Origin: Sulfurimonas sp.
Lineage (GTDB): Bacteria > Campylobacterota > Campylobacteria > Campylobacterales > Sulfurimonadaceae
Direction of reading: 5' to 3'
NCBI RefSeq assembly: GCF_028714655.1
Contig: NZ_JAQTLY010000010.1
Coordinates: 1 to 64,000 of the forward strand
DNA length: 64,000 nucleotides
A model generated the notes under the pieces. It was given only the letters and a program-made list of their open reading frames with translations, was not told the DNA's origin and did no database searches. The translations under genes and the position numbers were made by a program. Position 1 is the stretch's first letter, and every line of letters begins with the position of its first letter. This document shows positions 54,150-62,997 of the stretch, piece after piece.

Positions 54150-54233
54150 TATCGAATTTTTTCGATATATATACATCCGAAAGGGAAACAAAAGCCTATT
54201 TTTAGGCGAAATACCAAAGGGAGATTATACTCT
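54150..54233 (+). promoter_or_regulatory. Structured leader of the rpsF operon
   Basis: Contains CCGAAAGGG, a hairpin AGCCTATTTTTAGGC and CCAAAGGGAG ahead of the rpsF ATG. Many bacterial rpsF leaders bind the S6:S18 complex for feedback control. The hairpin here may do so, but I cannot confirm the consensus. The -10 TATAAT at 54122-54127 lies just upstream. Confidence 0.35.
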
Positions 54234-54644
54234 ATGAGAAATTACGAAAACTTAGTAATCGTAAAACCGACATTAACGGCTGAAGAGATTCAAGCCAATA
54301 TCAACGCAATTGAAGAAGTTATCACTTCTAACGGCGGCGAAATTGCTGCAAGAGATGCAATGGGTATGAGAAAATTAGCATACCCTCTTAACAAAAATGA
54401 GCGTGGTTATTTCCATGTTATCTACTATTCGGTTGCTCCGTCGGCAATTAATGAAATTGAGAGACGCTTCCGTATCAACGAAAATCTTCTTCGTTTTGTT
54501 ACTATCAAATACGATACAAATCGTGAAGTAACGGCTTGGAATCAGTTAGTGCAAAAAGCAAATAAAAAAGCAACTCAACCTGCCGGTGAAGCTAAAGTAG
54601 AAGAAGTTCTAATACCTGCGGCGCTTGAAGAAGAAGCTGAATAA
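54234..54644 (+). CDS. rpsF: 30S ribosomal protein S6
   Basis: 136 aa from MRNYENLVIVKPTLTAEEI at 54234; an upstream in-frame ATG at 54147 lies in the leader. Conserved RKLAYPLNKNERGYFHVIYY and FRINENLLRFVTIKY; extended acidic C-terminus. Binds S18 in the 30S platform. First gene of the conserved rpsF-ssb-rpsR operon. Confidence 0.96.
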   Translation: MRNYENLVIVKPTLTAEEIQANINAIEEVITSNGGEIAARDAMGMRKLAYPLNKNERGYFHVIYYSVAPSAINEIERRFRINENLLRFVTIKYDTNREVTAWNQLVQKANKKATQPAGEAKVEEVLIPAALEEEAE

Positions 54645-54688
54645 ACAACAGAGTAATTGGCTAACGCCTAAACAAATAAGGAAGATTC

Positions 54689-55210
54689 ATGTATAACAAA
54701 GTTATTTTGGTTGGAAACTTAACTAGAGATATTGAACTTAGATACTCTCAAGGCGGAATGGCTATAGCAAATACAAGTTTAGCTACAAGCCGCAAGTTCA
54801 CCGTAAACGGTGAAAAAAAAGAGGAAGTTTGTTTTATAGATATTACATTCTTTGCCAGAAGTGCGGAGATTGCCAATCAATACCTTAGAAAAGGGAGTAA
54901 AATCCTAGTAGAAGGTAGACTTAACTTTGATCAATGGGTAGATCAAAACGGACAGAAACGCTCAAAGCACTCCGTTGTTGTTGAAACTATGCAGATGTTG
55001 GACTCTAAAGGCGATAACCAAAGCAGTAACGATTACCAACCTCAACAGGCGGGAAATCAACAAGGTTATCAACAGCCTAACTACCAACAACAGCAGCCGC
55101 AAAGCTATCAACAGCCGAGCGCTCAGCAAGCTTACTCACAAAGCAGACAGATGCCGAGTAGCAACTCTATTCCGGAAATAGACATTGATGAAGATGAAAT
55201 TCCATTTTAG
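54689..55210 (+). CDS. ssb: Single-stranded DNA-binding protein
   Basis: 173 aa. OB-fold about 1-110 (MYNKVILVGNLTRDIELRYS, EGRLNFDQWVDQNGQKRSKH), a Gln/Tyr/Asn-rich flexible linker and the acidic tip DIDEDEIPF that recruits replication and repair proteins. Confidence 0.97.
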   Translation: MYNKVILVGNLTRDIELRYSQGGMAIANTSLATSRKFTVNGEKKEEVCFIDITFFARSAEIANQYLRKGSKILVEGRLNFDQWVDQNGQKRSKHSVVVETMQMLDSKGDNQSSNDYQPQQAGNQQGYQQPNYQQQQPQSYQQPSAQQAYSQSRQMPSSNSIPEIDIDEDEIPF

Positions 55211-55237
55211 AAAACATAGATAACAAAAGGAAATAAC

Positions 55238-55501
55238 ATGGCAGAAAGAAGAAAATACAAAAAAAGATTTTGTAAGTATTGTGAAGCAAAAGTTGATTTT
55301 ATGGACTATAAAGATGTAGGAGCACTTCGTTTCTCTCTTTCAGAAAGATATAAAATTATGCCTCGTCGTTTAACAGGCAACTGTAAACGCCACCAAGATA
55401 TGATATCAACAGTTATCAAAAGAGCTCGTGCAGCAGCATTAGTTCCATACACTGTAACTAGAAAAACAGTTGTAACTGCTCCGTTTGAGAATTTAAAATA
55501 G
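55238..55501 (+). CDS. rpsR: 30S ribosomal protein S18
   Basis: 87 aa. [53 protein letters not shown]. Ends the rpsF operon. Confidence 0.97.
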   Translation: MAERRKYKKRFCKYCEAKVDFMDYKDVGALRFSLSERYKIMPRRLTGNCKRHQDMISTVIKRARAAALVPYTVTRKTVVTAPFENLK

Positions 55502-55506
55502 TTCTC

Positions 55507-55530
55507 TTAAGTCCCTATATTGGGGCTTAA
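55507..55530 (+). terminator. Hairpin downstream of rpsR
   Basis: TTAAGTCCC, TATATT loop, GGGGCTTAA (9 bp with one G-U). The T-tail is weak (TTCAC). Confidence 0.5.
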
Positions 55531-55632
55531 TTCACTGCTTTCTCACATCTAGTTTAACCGTTCATTTTCACAAATACTCAATTTATCATCGCTATAACAA
55601 TACATAGTTCATTTCTAAACTATACAACTTTT

Positions 55633-55679
55633 ATGTACCATTTGTGTACCTTTTTGTGTACCTTTTTGTGTATCCGGTT
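55633..55679. repeat. 12-bp tandem repeat GTGTACCTTTTT
   Basis: Units at 55644-55655 and 55656-55667 are exact, with degenerate units on each side (ATGTACCATTT, GTGTATCCGGTTT). It lies between rpsR and the end of the toxin gene. Confidence 0.7.
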
Positions 55680-55934
55680 TTAAATATAAATATCTTTTCT
55701 ATGAGCAATTTTAGAGATGAGCATCAAGTCGTTTTCCTGATAAAATATAACTCTATAGTCGCCTATTCTCAACCTATACGCACCGTCAAAGGGAGTTTTT
55801 AGCTTCTTGATTTTCGTTAGAACCGGATTGGATGCAAACTCTTCAATGCCCTCAAGCAAAAGTGCAGCCACTGATTTATCTAGTTTTTTGAGCTGCTTTA
55901 GAGCTTTTGGGTCATACTCAATATTATAATCCAA
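55680..55934 (-). CDS. ParE/RelE-superfamily toxin
   Basis: 84 aa. Typical fold pattern: YDPKALKQLKKLD, AYRLRIGDYRVIFYQ and ISKIAHRKDIY (C-terminal HR-x-x-x-Y of RelE types, which cleave mRNA on the ribosome). The R-x-R-x-G-x-Y-R core and HR..Y end favour RelE over ParE. Start overlaps the antitoxin end by 11 nt. Confidence 0.87.
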   Translation of the reverse strand: MDYNIEYDPKALKQLKKLDKSVAALLLEGIEEFASNPVLTKIKKLKTPFDGAYRLRIGDYRVIFYQENDLMLISKIAHRKDIYI

Positions 55935-56139
55935 GTTCTGCTCTTACATCTTTGTGAGAAATAGTTTTGAGTGTTCCCATCTTATAATCTTGAACAGTTT
56001 TTGTAACAGAGAGTGTGTCAAAGTATTCCTGCAATGCTTCTCTGATAACTTGTGCTTTCTTCTTGCCTGTTTCAAAGGCAACCAAGCCCAGCTCTTCGAT
56101 AAGATTTTCTTCAAGCGTTATGGTTACTTTTTTAGTCAT
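55924..56139 (-). CDS. Ribbon-helix-helix antitoxin
   Basis: 71 aa from MTKKVTITLEENLIEELGLV at 56139; the longer frame to 56193 lacks support. N-terminal RHH DNA-binding domain (VTITLEENLIEEL ... KKAQVIREALQEYF), C-terminal toxin-binding tail. Expected to repress its own promoter. Confidence 0.83.
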   Translation of the reverse strand: MTKKVTITLEENLIEELGLVAFETGKKKAQVIREALQEYFDTLSVTKTVQDYKMGTLKTISHKDVRAELGL

Positions 56140-56250
56140 ATAAACAACCTTTTTAGATATTTGGCGTATTTTACCATACTTTTTATATACCATCCACGCT
56201 TTTTAATTTAGGAATATTTTTTGCTACATATAAAGTAAAAAAGTAGTAAT

Positions 56251-57507
56251 ATGCACTATATTTTAACCCTTATTTTACTGACATCTTTTCTCTATGCAAA
56301 AAACGGTGACTTCTCGATTGTAATAAACGAACCCTTTAGCAATGCTTTGGTTGATATAACCGAGGATTATGACCGAGATATAAGTGCCGTAGGCTTTATT
56401 AAAAAATATAAAAGCAATCAAGCAAAGCAGGACACGACTTATACAAATGCCTTTGATTATCTTGCATCTCTTTCAAATGGCAACAACGGTTCCCAGACTC
56501 ATTTAGTAAAAGTAAACAACCAAGCGGATATTACACTTAGAAAATCAACAAATCTCCCATATTTTAATGAAGCAGTTTCAATTATTAAAACTCCGCAAAA
56601 CGGTTATTTCATAGGCGGACATACGCTTGAGGGTTCGCTTTTAGTTTTAAAAATGGATTCAAATGCCCAGACGATATTTCATAAAACATTCGGAACCGCA
56701 AATCAAGATAAAATGAGCAAAATGATTCCGCTTCGAGACGGCGGAGTTTTAGCAATCGGCTCATCCGTAGTTTCAAGATCTCCAAACGACAATCTTTTTG
56801 AGAGCGGGCTTGGTCTAAGCGATATATATCTAACCAGATTATCAAAAGAGGGAGAGATTTTATGGAGCAAAAAATACGGAACCACAAAAGATGACACAGG
56901 AGTAGATGCAGCTGAAGCGGACGACGGCTCTATTATGCTAATCGGTCAAGTAAGTGAAAAAAAATCTAAAAGCGTCACTATTTTAAGAATTACGCAAAAC
57001 GGCGATAAAATCTGGATAAAAGAGTATAAAAATGAGAAAAATTTAACTCCGCATAAAATAATCAAACTAAGAGATAACAATTTCGTTATTTCGCTTTCTC
57101 AAAATGATGATACAAACAAAGAGCAGATAAGGCTTATTAAAATAGATTTGCAAAAAAATATTTTACAAGATAAGATGATTCAGACAACATACGCAAGTGC
57201 TTTAAAGGACATAAAAGAGTTTAGCGATACCAAGATTGCAGGCGTAGGATATGTCCGTGACGGTCATAATACAGACGGGCTTGCAATGCTGCTTGATAAT
57301 AAATTTTCAATGCTCAATCAGGAACATTACGGCTCTGACGAATACGACTCCTTTAATGCCCTTACCATCCTTAACAACTCCCAGATTGCCGCTGCAGGGA
57401 TTTACACAAACAAAGACTCTCAGGAGTCTAATATGTGGATAGTAAAGCTAAACAAAGATCTCTCTATGGCTAAAATACCTACAAAATCTATAGAATCAAA
57501 AAGGTGA
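56251..57507 (+). CDS. Exported beta-propeller-like protein
   Basis: 418 aa with a signal peptide (MHYILTLILLTSFLYA). The mature part has about six repeats of the type GGYFIGGHT...LVLKMDSNAQTIFHKTFG, GGVLAIGSS...LTRLSKEGEILWSKKYG, GSIMLIGQV...ILRITQNGDKIWIKEY, each about 50 aa. The pattern resembles beta-propeller blades in secreted bacterial proteins. No catalytic motif seen; function unknown. Confidence 0.6.
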   Translation: MHYILTLILLTSFLYAKNGDFSIVINEPFSNALVDITEDYDRDISAVGFIKKYKSNQAKQDTTYTNAFDYLASLSNGNNGSQTHLVKVNNQADITLRKSTNLPYFNEAVSIIKTPQNGYFIGGHTLEGSLLVLKMDSNAQTIFHKTFGTANQDKMSKMIPLRDGGVLAIGSSVVSRSPNDNLFESGLGLSDIYLTRLSKEGEILWSKKYGTTKDDTGVDAAEADDGSIMLIGQVSEKKSKSVTILRITQNGDKIWIKEYKNEKNLTPHKIIKLRDNNFVISLSQNDDTNKEQIRLIKIDLQKNILQDKMIQTTYASALKDIKEFSDTKIAGVGYVRDGHNTDGLAMLLDNKFSMLNQEHYGSDEYDSFNALTILNNSQIAAAGIYTNKDSQESNMWIVKLNKDLSMAKIPTKSIESKR

Positions 57508-57517
57508 GATAGAAAAT

Positions 57518-57847
57518 CTAGTCCTCATACCCTTGCGTATCTTCGCTACCCGCTCTAAAACTGAATCTTACTTTATCCTGTTTTAGTTTTTTATAGAGTT
57601 TAAATTTTGCTTTTTCTAACTCTTCATCATTATATAAAAATTCAGATTTTATCGCTTCATCGCTCTCGTTTGCACTATCCATTGCAAAAAGTTTCAGCTC
57701 TTTTTTTGTCAATTTAGCCTTAAGCACATTATAGAGAGCTTTATCGTCTTCAATCAAATCAACTTCGCTTAATCTGCAAAATTTAGCCAATAACCCTCTA
57801 AAACTGTTCTCGCTGTTATACTGTCTCCAAATACTATTTTTTAGCAT
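57518..57847 (-). CDS. Conserved small protein of unknown function
   Basis: 109 aa, soluble, charged, mostly helical (LTKKELKLFAMDSANESDEA, NDEELEKAKFKLYKKLKQDK). Its ATG overlaps the serB stop by one base (TAATG), so the two are coupled. Confidence 0.6.
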   Translation of the reverse strand: MLKNSIWRQYNSENSFRGLLAKFCRLSEVDLIEDDKALYNVLKAKLTKKELKLFAMDSANESDEAIKSEFLYNDEELEKAKFKLYKKLKQDKVRFSFRAGSEDTQGYED

Positions 57848-58470
57848 TATATTTTCTCCAAAATTTGCGTTAAATCTTTTGTCTCAACCACTATATTTGC
57901 CTCTTTTCGCAGTATTTCTCTTGCACAAAAAGCGACTCTTGTTCCTGCATGGGCAAACATTGAGAGATCATTTGCTCCGTCTCCGCATACCAGCGTCTCT
58001 TCAGGAGTAACCTTTAATAAACCCTGTAAGCGAATCAGCATATCGCCTTTTGAGTAGTTAAACATCATATCTCCGCCGACAAGACCCGTAAGTATCTGGT
58101 TTTTATGATGCAGTACATTTGAAAAATCCGCATCATATCCTAAGATGTTTTTTGCATATCCGGTTGCACTTCTAAATCCGCCGCTAAAACAGACTACTTT
58201 CATACCCCTGCCCTTTAACTCGGCGATTGTTTCACGCGCGCCTTTCATATACGGTAAATTGTGGCTAATCTTCTCGACTACGCTATACTCCAATCCCTTT
58301 AAAAGCCCTACTCTTTGCTGAAGCGATTCAAAAAAATCAAGCTCCCCGCTCATTGCAGCCTCGGTTATTTTACTTACCTGTTCGCCAAGCCCTAGTTCTT
58401 CTGCAAAAAAATCTATCGTCTCGCCATCCATAAGCGTAGAATCGAAATCAAAAACAGCCAATTTCAACAT
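57847..58470 (-). CDS. serB: Phosphoserine phosphatase
   Basis: 207 aa HAD phosphatase, last step of serine synthesis. Nucleophile motif FDFDSTLMDGE (Asp8, Asp10), CFSGGFRSATGYA, and VCGDGANDLSMFAHAG. No N-terminal ACT domain, short form common in this phylum. Confidence 0.92.
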   Translation of the reverse strand: MLKLAVFDFDSTLMDGETIDFFAEELGLGEQVSKITEAAMSGELDFFESLQQRVGLLKGLEYSVVEKISHNLPYMKGARETIAELKGRGMKVVCFSGGFRSATGYAKNILGYDADFSNVLHHKNQILTGLVGGDMMFNYSKGDMLIRLQGLLKVTPEETLVCGDGANDLSMFAHAGTRVAFCAREILRKEANIVVETKDLTQILEKI

Positions 58471-58524
58471 ATATTATTTCCCTATCTGTTATAATTGCGC
58501 AATTATACCCATTTAGGATGCTTT

Positions 58525-59436
58525 TTGTTTGATGAACTCATAAATAAACTAAAAAACGATACATACATAACGCTTGAAACTACGCCTAGTCACTCTCCTA
58601 TCTTTTCTCCTATCATTGAGACGATAGCCGAGTTAGGGCTTGATAAACTCGTAGACGGCTTTACGACAACAGACAATCCGCTTGCAAAGCTAAAGTACAA
58701 CTCGCTGTTTGCCGCGAAAATGCTTCAGGACAGATTTAACAAACCTGCTATTGCAACTATGAGTATGCGCGATAGAAACAAGATTGCACTTCAATCCGAT
58801 CTTCTTGGAGCAAATGAGGCAAATATCAGAGCCATTTTAGCACTAACGGGAGATCCTGCGACAATATCCGACCAACCGCATACCAAAGGGGTTTTTGAAT
58901 CGGACAGTTCCCTTTTGTTAGATATTATCTCTTGTTTTAACAGCGGAATAAATTATGCAGGCAAGCCCTTGGCTCATAAGCCAAAAGAGTTATACCCTTT
59001 TGCAGTCGTAAACTCTTATGCCAAAAATCCGAAAACTCTTCAAAAAAAGATGCAAAAAAAGATAAAGCACGGGGCACTGGGGATTATAACACAGCCAGTC
59101 TATGACATAGAAAACGCAAAACTTCTGCTTGAACTAAAAGATGCCGCAAATGCAGAGTGCGATAACGAGAACAAAAAGGCAGAGCTTATTTTAGGAATTT
59201 TTCCTATCACAAAGCTTAGAACCGCGCAGTTTTTATCTGCCCATGTTCCGGGTATAAATGTGCCGGATGATTGGATAGAAGCACTAAGAGAGGCAAACGA
59301 AAAAGGGAGCGAAGAAGAGTATAGAGTCGGATTTGAGCTTAGCAGAAATCTCTTTTTAGATTTAAAAAAGCTTCATCCGAAAATTCATCTTATGACGGCA
59401 AATCAGTTCCAACTTGCCAAAGATATACTCTCTTAA
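58525..59436 (+). CDS. Methylenetetrahydrofolate reductase family protein
   Basis: About 303 aa. Start TTG 58525 with AGGA at 6 nt spacing; an upstream TTG at 58495 overlaps the promoter (TATAAT 58488-58493). TIM-barrel type: YITLETTPSHSP, DGFTTTDNP, ANIRAILALTGDP, GALGIITQPVYDIE and LILGIFPI. GDP and TQP motifs fit flavin and folate binding of MetF, but the sequence is divergent, so substrate is less sure. Confidence 0.7.
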   Translation: MFDELINKLKNDTYITLETTPSHSPIFSPIIETIAELGLDKLVDGFTTTDNPLAKLKYNSLFAAKMLQDRFNKPAIATMSMRDRNKIALQSDLLGANEANIRAILALTGDPATISDQPHTKGVFESDSSLLLDIISCFNSGINYAGKPLAHKPKELYPFAVVNSYAKNPKTLQKKMQKKIKHGALGIITQPVYDIENAKLLLELKDAANAECDNENKKAELILGIFPITKLRTAQFLSAHVPGINVPDDWIEALREANEKGSEEEYRVGFELSRNLFLDLKKLHPKIHLMTANQFQLAKDILS

Positions 59437-59446
59437 TGGCATTTCA

Positions 59447-61564
59447 CTAGACTGATTTACCCTCGCCTTTAAAATCATAGACAAACTCTCTAAATTTATC
59501 TATTTTTAGAGGTTTGCTAAAGTAATACCCCTGTATCTGATTGCAGCTTAAAAATTTCAAAGTATCAACATGCCCTTTTGTTTCTGAGCCCTCGGCAATA
59601 ACATCTTTTCCCAAAGATCTAGTCATTGCGATAATTGCCGAAACGATTGAGCGGTCATCCTCGTTTTTATCAATATCAAGCACAAAACTGCGGTCTATTT
59701 TTATAGTTTTAGCAGGCAGTTTTTTAAGATAACTTAGCGATGAGTACCCTGTTCCAAAATCATCTATGGAGAGTTTAAAGCCTTTTGAATGCAACAAATT
59801 TAAAATAATAAGCGCTTTGTCGACATTTTTCATAATATGACTCTCGGTAATCTCTAGTTCTACATAACTATTATCAAGCCCTATATCATCTACGATACTG
59901 CAAATATCCTCCACAAAAGAGAGATCATTTAATTGTTTGCTTGAAACATTTATGGATACCGTAAGTTTGTTACCCTCGTTATGAAGCATCTTCGTATCGC
60001 TGATTGCCTGTTTTGCTACCCATAATCCGATTTCTAAAATTTGACCCGTCTCTTCGGATATACCTATAAATCTGTCAGGTCGAATAAGACCTATTTCCGA
60101 ATGATTCCAACGAATTAACGCTTCCATCCCATAGACGCTTTTCGTCTCTAAATTTACCTTTGGCTGATACTCTAAAAATAGTTCGTTTTTATTTATAGCG
60201 TTACGCAAATCATTCTCTATAAGCATTCTTTCGGTTATTTTTTCATTCATTGATTGCGTATAAAACTGATAACCGTTTTTCCCGCTCTCTTTTACATGAT
60301 ACATTGCCGTATCTGCCGCTCTCATAAGTTCTTCGTAACTCTGTGCATCATCAGGATAGATACTAATACCCATACTCGCACCCGTAAAAAATTCTCTATC
60401 CTCTATCATAACCGGATTTTTAAATCTATCAATTATCTTATCGGCGACTGAAGCGATATCTACAATCGACTTTACATCGTCCAATATTACGGTAAACTCA
60501 TCACCGCCAAGCCGTGCAAAAGTATCTTGTTCGCGAAGAAGAGATTTTATTGATTTTGCTACTTCGATTAAAAATTTATCACCCGTTAAATGCCCGAATG
60601 TATCATTTATATTTTTAAAATTATCCATATCGATAAAAAGCAGAGCCATTTTTTTAGAGTCTCGTTTTAGTGCAGGTATTTTACTAATAACGCGTTCTTG
60701 AAACAGCACCCTGTTTGGAAGGTTTGTTAGCGAATCAAAATAGGCGAGATTGTGAATCAGGCTCTCTTTTTGTTTCTTTTCGCTTATGTCGTTTACTATT
60801 GATATGTAGTTTGTCAATATGCCGTTTTTATTATGCAGCGCGATAATATTTAGCTCTGCCGTATATAGCTCTCCATTTTTTCTGCGATCAATTACCTCTC
60901 CGTTCCATTGACCTTTTTTATTTATATCGCTCCATAGCTTTTGATAAAAAGCGTTATCGTGCCAACCTGAACTAAATGCATTCGGGGTTTTTCCTTTTAT
61001 CTCTTCAAAAGCATATCCCGATATTTTGCTAAATGCACTATTTATCGTGATTATTTTTTGATTTGAGTCGGTAATAAGAACGCCGTCGCTCATTTTTTCA
61101 AAGACGGCAGATGCCAAAATAAGCTCGTTTTCTGCATTTTTTCGTCTTGTTATATCATGAACCGTGCCGATAGATCTTATCGGTTTTCCGCTAGCGTCAA
61201 ATTCATGCTCACATCTCTCTTCAACAAATCCGATTTCACCGTTTTTACGAATAATGCGATGTTCGACAAAATATCCATGCTTCTCTTTTAGCGATGTGCT
61301 ATAAGCTTCATTTACCATATATGCATCATCAGGATGAACATATTTTAAAAATGCTTCATAAGTCGCATCGAACTCTTGAGGTTCTAAACCGAAAATACGA
61401 TAAACCTCATCAGACCAATAAAGAGTGTTATTGGCTAAATCAAGTTCCCAATGACCGATATTTGCCAAAGCTTGTGCCTGCATAAGACCCGAATAAAGCC
61501 TTTTACGGTAAAGTTCTTGCTCTGATAAATCAACAGTTTCAGCGCCGATAAACGGTAATTGCAT
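59447..61564 (-). CDS. PAS-PAS-GGDEF-EAL cyclic-di-GMP protein
   Basis: 705 aa, no membrane helix. PAS about 25-140 (WELDLANNTLYWSDEVYRIF), PAS about 150-265, GGDEF about 275-430 with intact GGDEF and an REQD I-site, EAL about 445-695 with EALIRW, NVSSKQL, ITES, DDFGTGYSS, KIDRSF and EGSET. Both activities seem possible; many such proteins act mainly as phosphodiesterases. Convergent with the MetF-like gene, gap 10 bp. Confidence 0.92.
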   Translation of the reverse strand: MQLPFIGAETVDLSEQELYRKRLYSGLMQAQALANIGHWELDLANNTLYWSDEVYRIFGLEPQEFDATYEAFLKYVHPDDAYMVNEAYSTSLKEKHGYFVEHRIIRKNGEIGFVEERCEHEFDASGKPIRSIGTVHDITRRKNAENELILASAVFEKMSDGVLITDSNQKIITINSAFSKISGYAFEEIKGKTPNAFSSGWHDNAFYQKLWSDINKKGQWNGEVIDRRKNGELYTAELNIIALHNKNGILTNYISIVNDISEKKQKESLIHNLAYFDSLTNLPNRVLFQERVISKIPALKRDSKKMALLFIDMDNFKNINDTFGHLTGDKFLIEVAKSIKSLLREQDTFARLGGDEFTVILDDVKSIVDIASVADKIIDRFKNPVMIEDREFFTGASMGISIYPDDAQSYEELMRAADTAMYHVKESGKNGYQFYTQSMNEKITERMLIENDLRNAINKNELFLEYQPKVNLETKSVYGMEALIRWNHSEIGLIRPDRFIGISEETGQILEIGLWVAKQAISDTKMLHNEGNKLTVSINVSSKQLNDLSFVEDICSIVDDIGLDNSYVELEITESHIMKNVDKALIILNLLHSKGFKLSIDDFGTGYSSLSYLKKLPAKTIKIDRSFVLDIDKNEDDRSIVSAIIAMTRSLGKDVIAEGSETKGHVDTLKFLSCNQIQGYYFSKPLKIDKFREFVYDFKGEGKSV

Positions 61565-61699
61565 ACTTGCTTTCCTATAATTATTTCTAAAGTGTTGTAT
61601 TTTATCACATAGATGTAACAGTATGGTTTATTTTGATATAATTTCACTAAAGTTCTTGCAGTTTTGCAAGAAGTCTATTACTTATTTTTTAGGACAACA

Positions 61700-62947
61700 A
61701 TGATTGATTTAAAATTACTACAAAAAGATTTTCAGAGCGTTAGCGATAAACTTATCCGCAAAGGCGTGAGTATTGAACTTCTTGATTCTTTAAAGAGAAA
61801 AAACGAAGAGTTGAAAGTTGCAAAAATTGAGTATGAGACTCTTCAAGCTGCTCAAAATACTATGAGTAAAGAGTTCGGTATCTACAAAAAAGAGGGCAAA
61901 GACACTAGTGAACTAAAAGAGAGGGTCGATGCAAATAAGATAAAAATAGCCGAAGCTCTTGAAGTTCAAAGAATAAAGCAAGAGGAGTTGGAAGTTCTTG
62001 CTATGTCTATTCCAAATATTCCGGATGATGATGTACCGGAGGGTAAAGACGATAGCGACAATGTCGAGATTAAAAAAATTCTGACTCCAAGAGAGTTTGG
62101 CTTTACTCCAAAAGAGCATTGGGAATTGGCGGAACAAAACGGATGGATAGATTTTGAGCGAGGCGTAAAACTAGCGACCAGCCGTTTTAGCGTCTCATTC
62201 GGCATGGGTGCAAAATTAGAGCGCGCGCTTATCAACTTTATGCTGAACTTTAACTCCAAAAGAGGATTTGAGGAAGTAAGCGTACCTTCTTTGGTAAACA
62301 GAGCGGCACTAGAGGGAACGGGTCAGCTTCCGAAATTTGAAGATGACCTATATAAAGTACAAGACCAAGAACTGTTTTTGATTCCGACTGCGGAAGTTCC
62401 CGTGACAAATCTTTATCAAGACGAGATTTTGGCACCCGATAAACTGCCTATAAAAATGACGGCTTATACGGCATGCTTTAGAAAAGAAGCAGGTGCGGCA
62501 GGAAGAGATACGAGAGGTATGATACGACAGCATCAGTTTCATAAAGTTGAACTTGTAAGCATTACTAAACCTCAAGACAGCGATAAAATTTTTGATGAGA
62601 TGGTTCAAACCGCTTCAGATCTGCTAAGTGCATTAGAGCTTCCTCACCGTCTTATGACTCTTTGCAGCGGAGACTTAGGATTTGGTGCGGCAAAAACCGT
62701 AGACTTGGAAGTTTGGCTGCCGGGACAAAACTGCTACAGAGAGATAAGTTCAGTATCAAATACCAGAGATTTTCAAGCAAGACGCGCAAAAATTAGATAT
62801 AAAGACGGAGACAAAAACTCTTTTGTACACACTCTTAACGGTTCGTCTTTAGCAGTAGGCAGAACAATGGTCGCTATAATGGAAAACTTTCAAAATGAAG
62901 ATGGAACTATTACGATTCCAAAGGCGCTTGAGCCATATATAAATTAA
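61700..62947 (+). CDS. serS: Seryl-tRNA synthetase
   Basis: 415 aa from [12 protein letters not shown] at 61700 (AGGACAACA before it); the frame to 61664 is not used. N-terminal coiled-coil arm for tRNA-Ser (about 25-105), class II core with motif 2 [20 protein letters not shown] and motif 3 [18 protein letters not shown]. Confidence 0.97.
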   Translation: MIDLKLLQKDFQSVSDKLIRKGVSIELLDSLKRKNEELKVAKIEYETLQAAQNTMSKEFGIYKKEGKDTSELKERVDANKIKIAEALEVQRIKQEELEVLAMSIPNIPDDDVPEGKDDSDNVEIKKILTPREFGFTPKEHWELAEQNGWIDFERGVKLATSRFSVSFGMGAKLERALINFMLNFNSKRGFEEVSVPSLVNRAALEGTGQLPKFEDDLYKVQDQELFLIPTAEVPVTNLYQDEILAPDKLPIKMTAYTACFRKEAGAAGRDTRGMIRQHQFHKVELVSITKPQDSDKIFDEMVQTASDLLSALELPHRLMTLCSGDLGFGAAKTVDLEVWLPGQNCYREISSVSNTRDFQARRAKIRYKDGDKNSFVHTLNGSSLAVGRTMVAIMENFQNEDGTITIPKALEPYIN

Positions 62948-62997
62948 CTTTATGGTACCTTTTTTGCTTTAAAAAAGAAACGATGGCAAGGTAGAGA

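Noticed and set aside
54147-54233. Extended N-terminus of ribosomal protein S6
   Set aside because: The region is the structured leader; S6 starts MRNYENLVIV.
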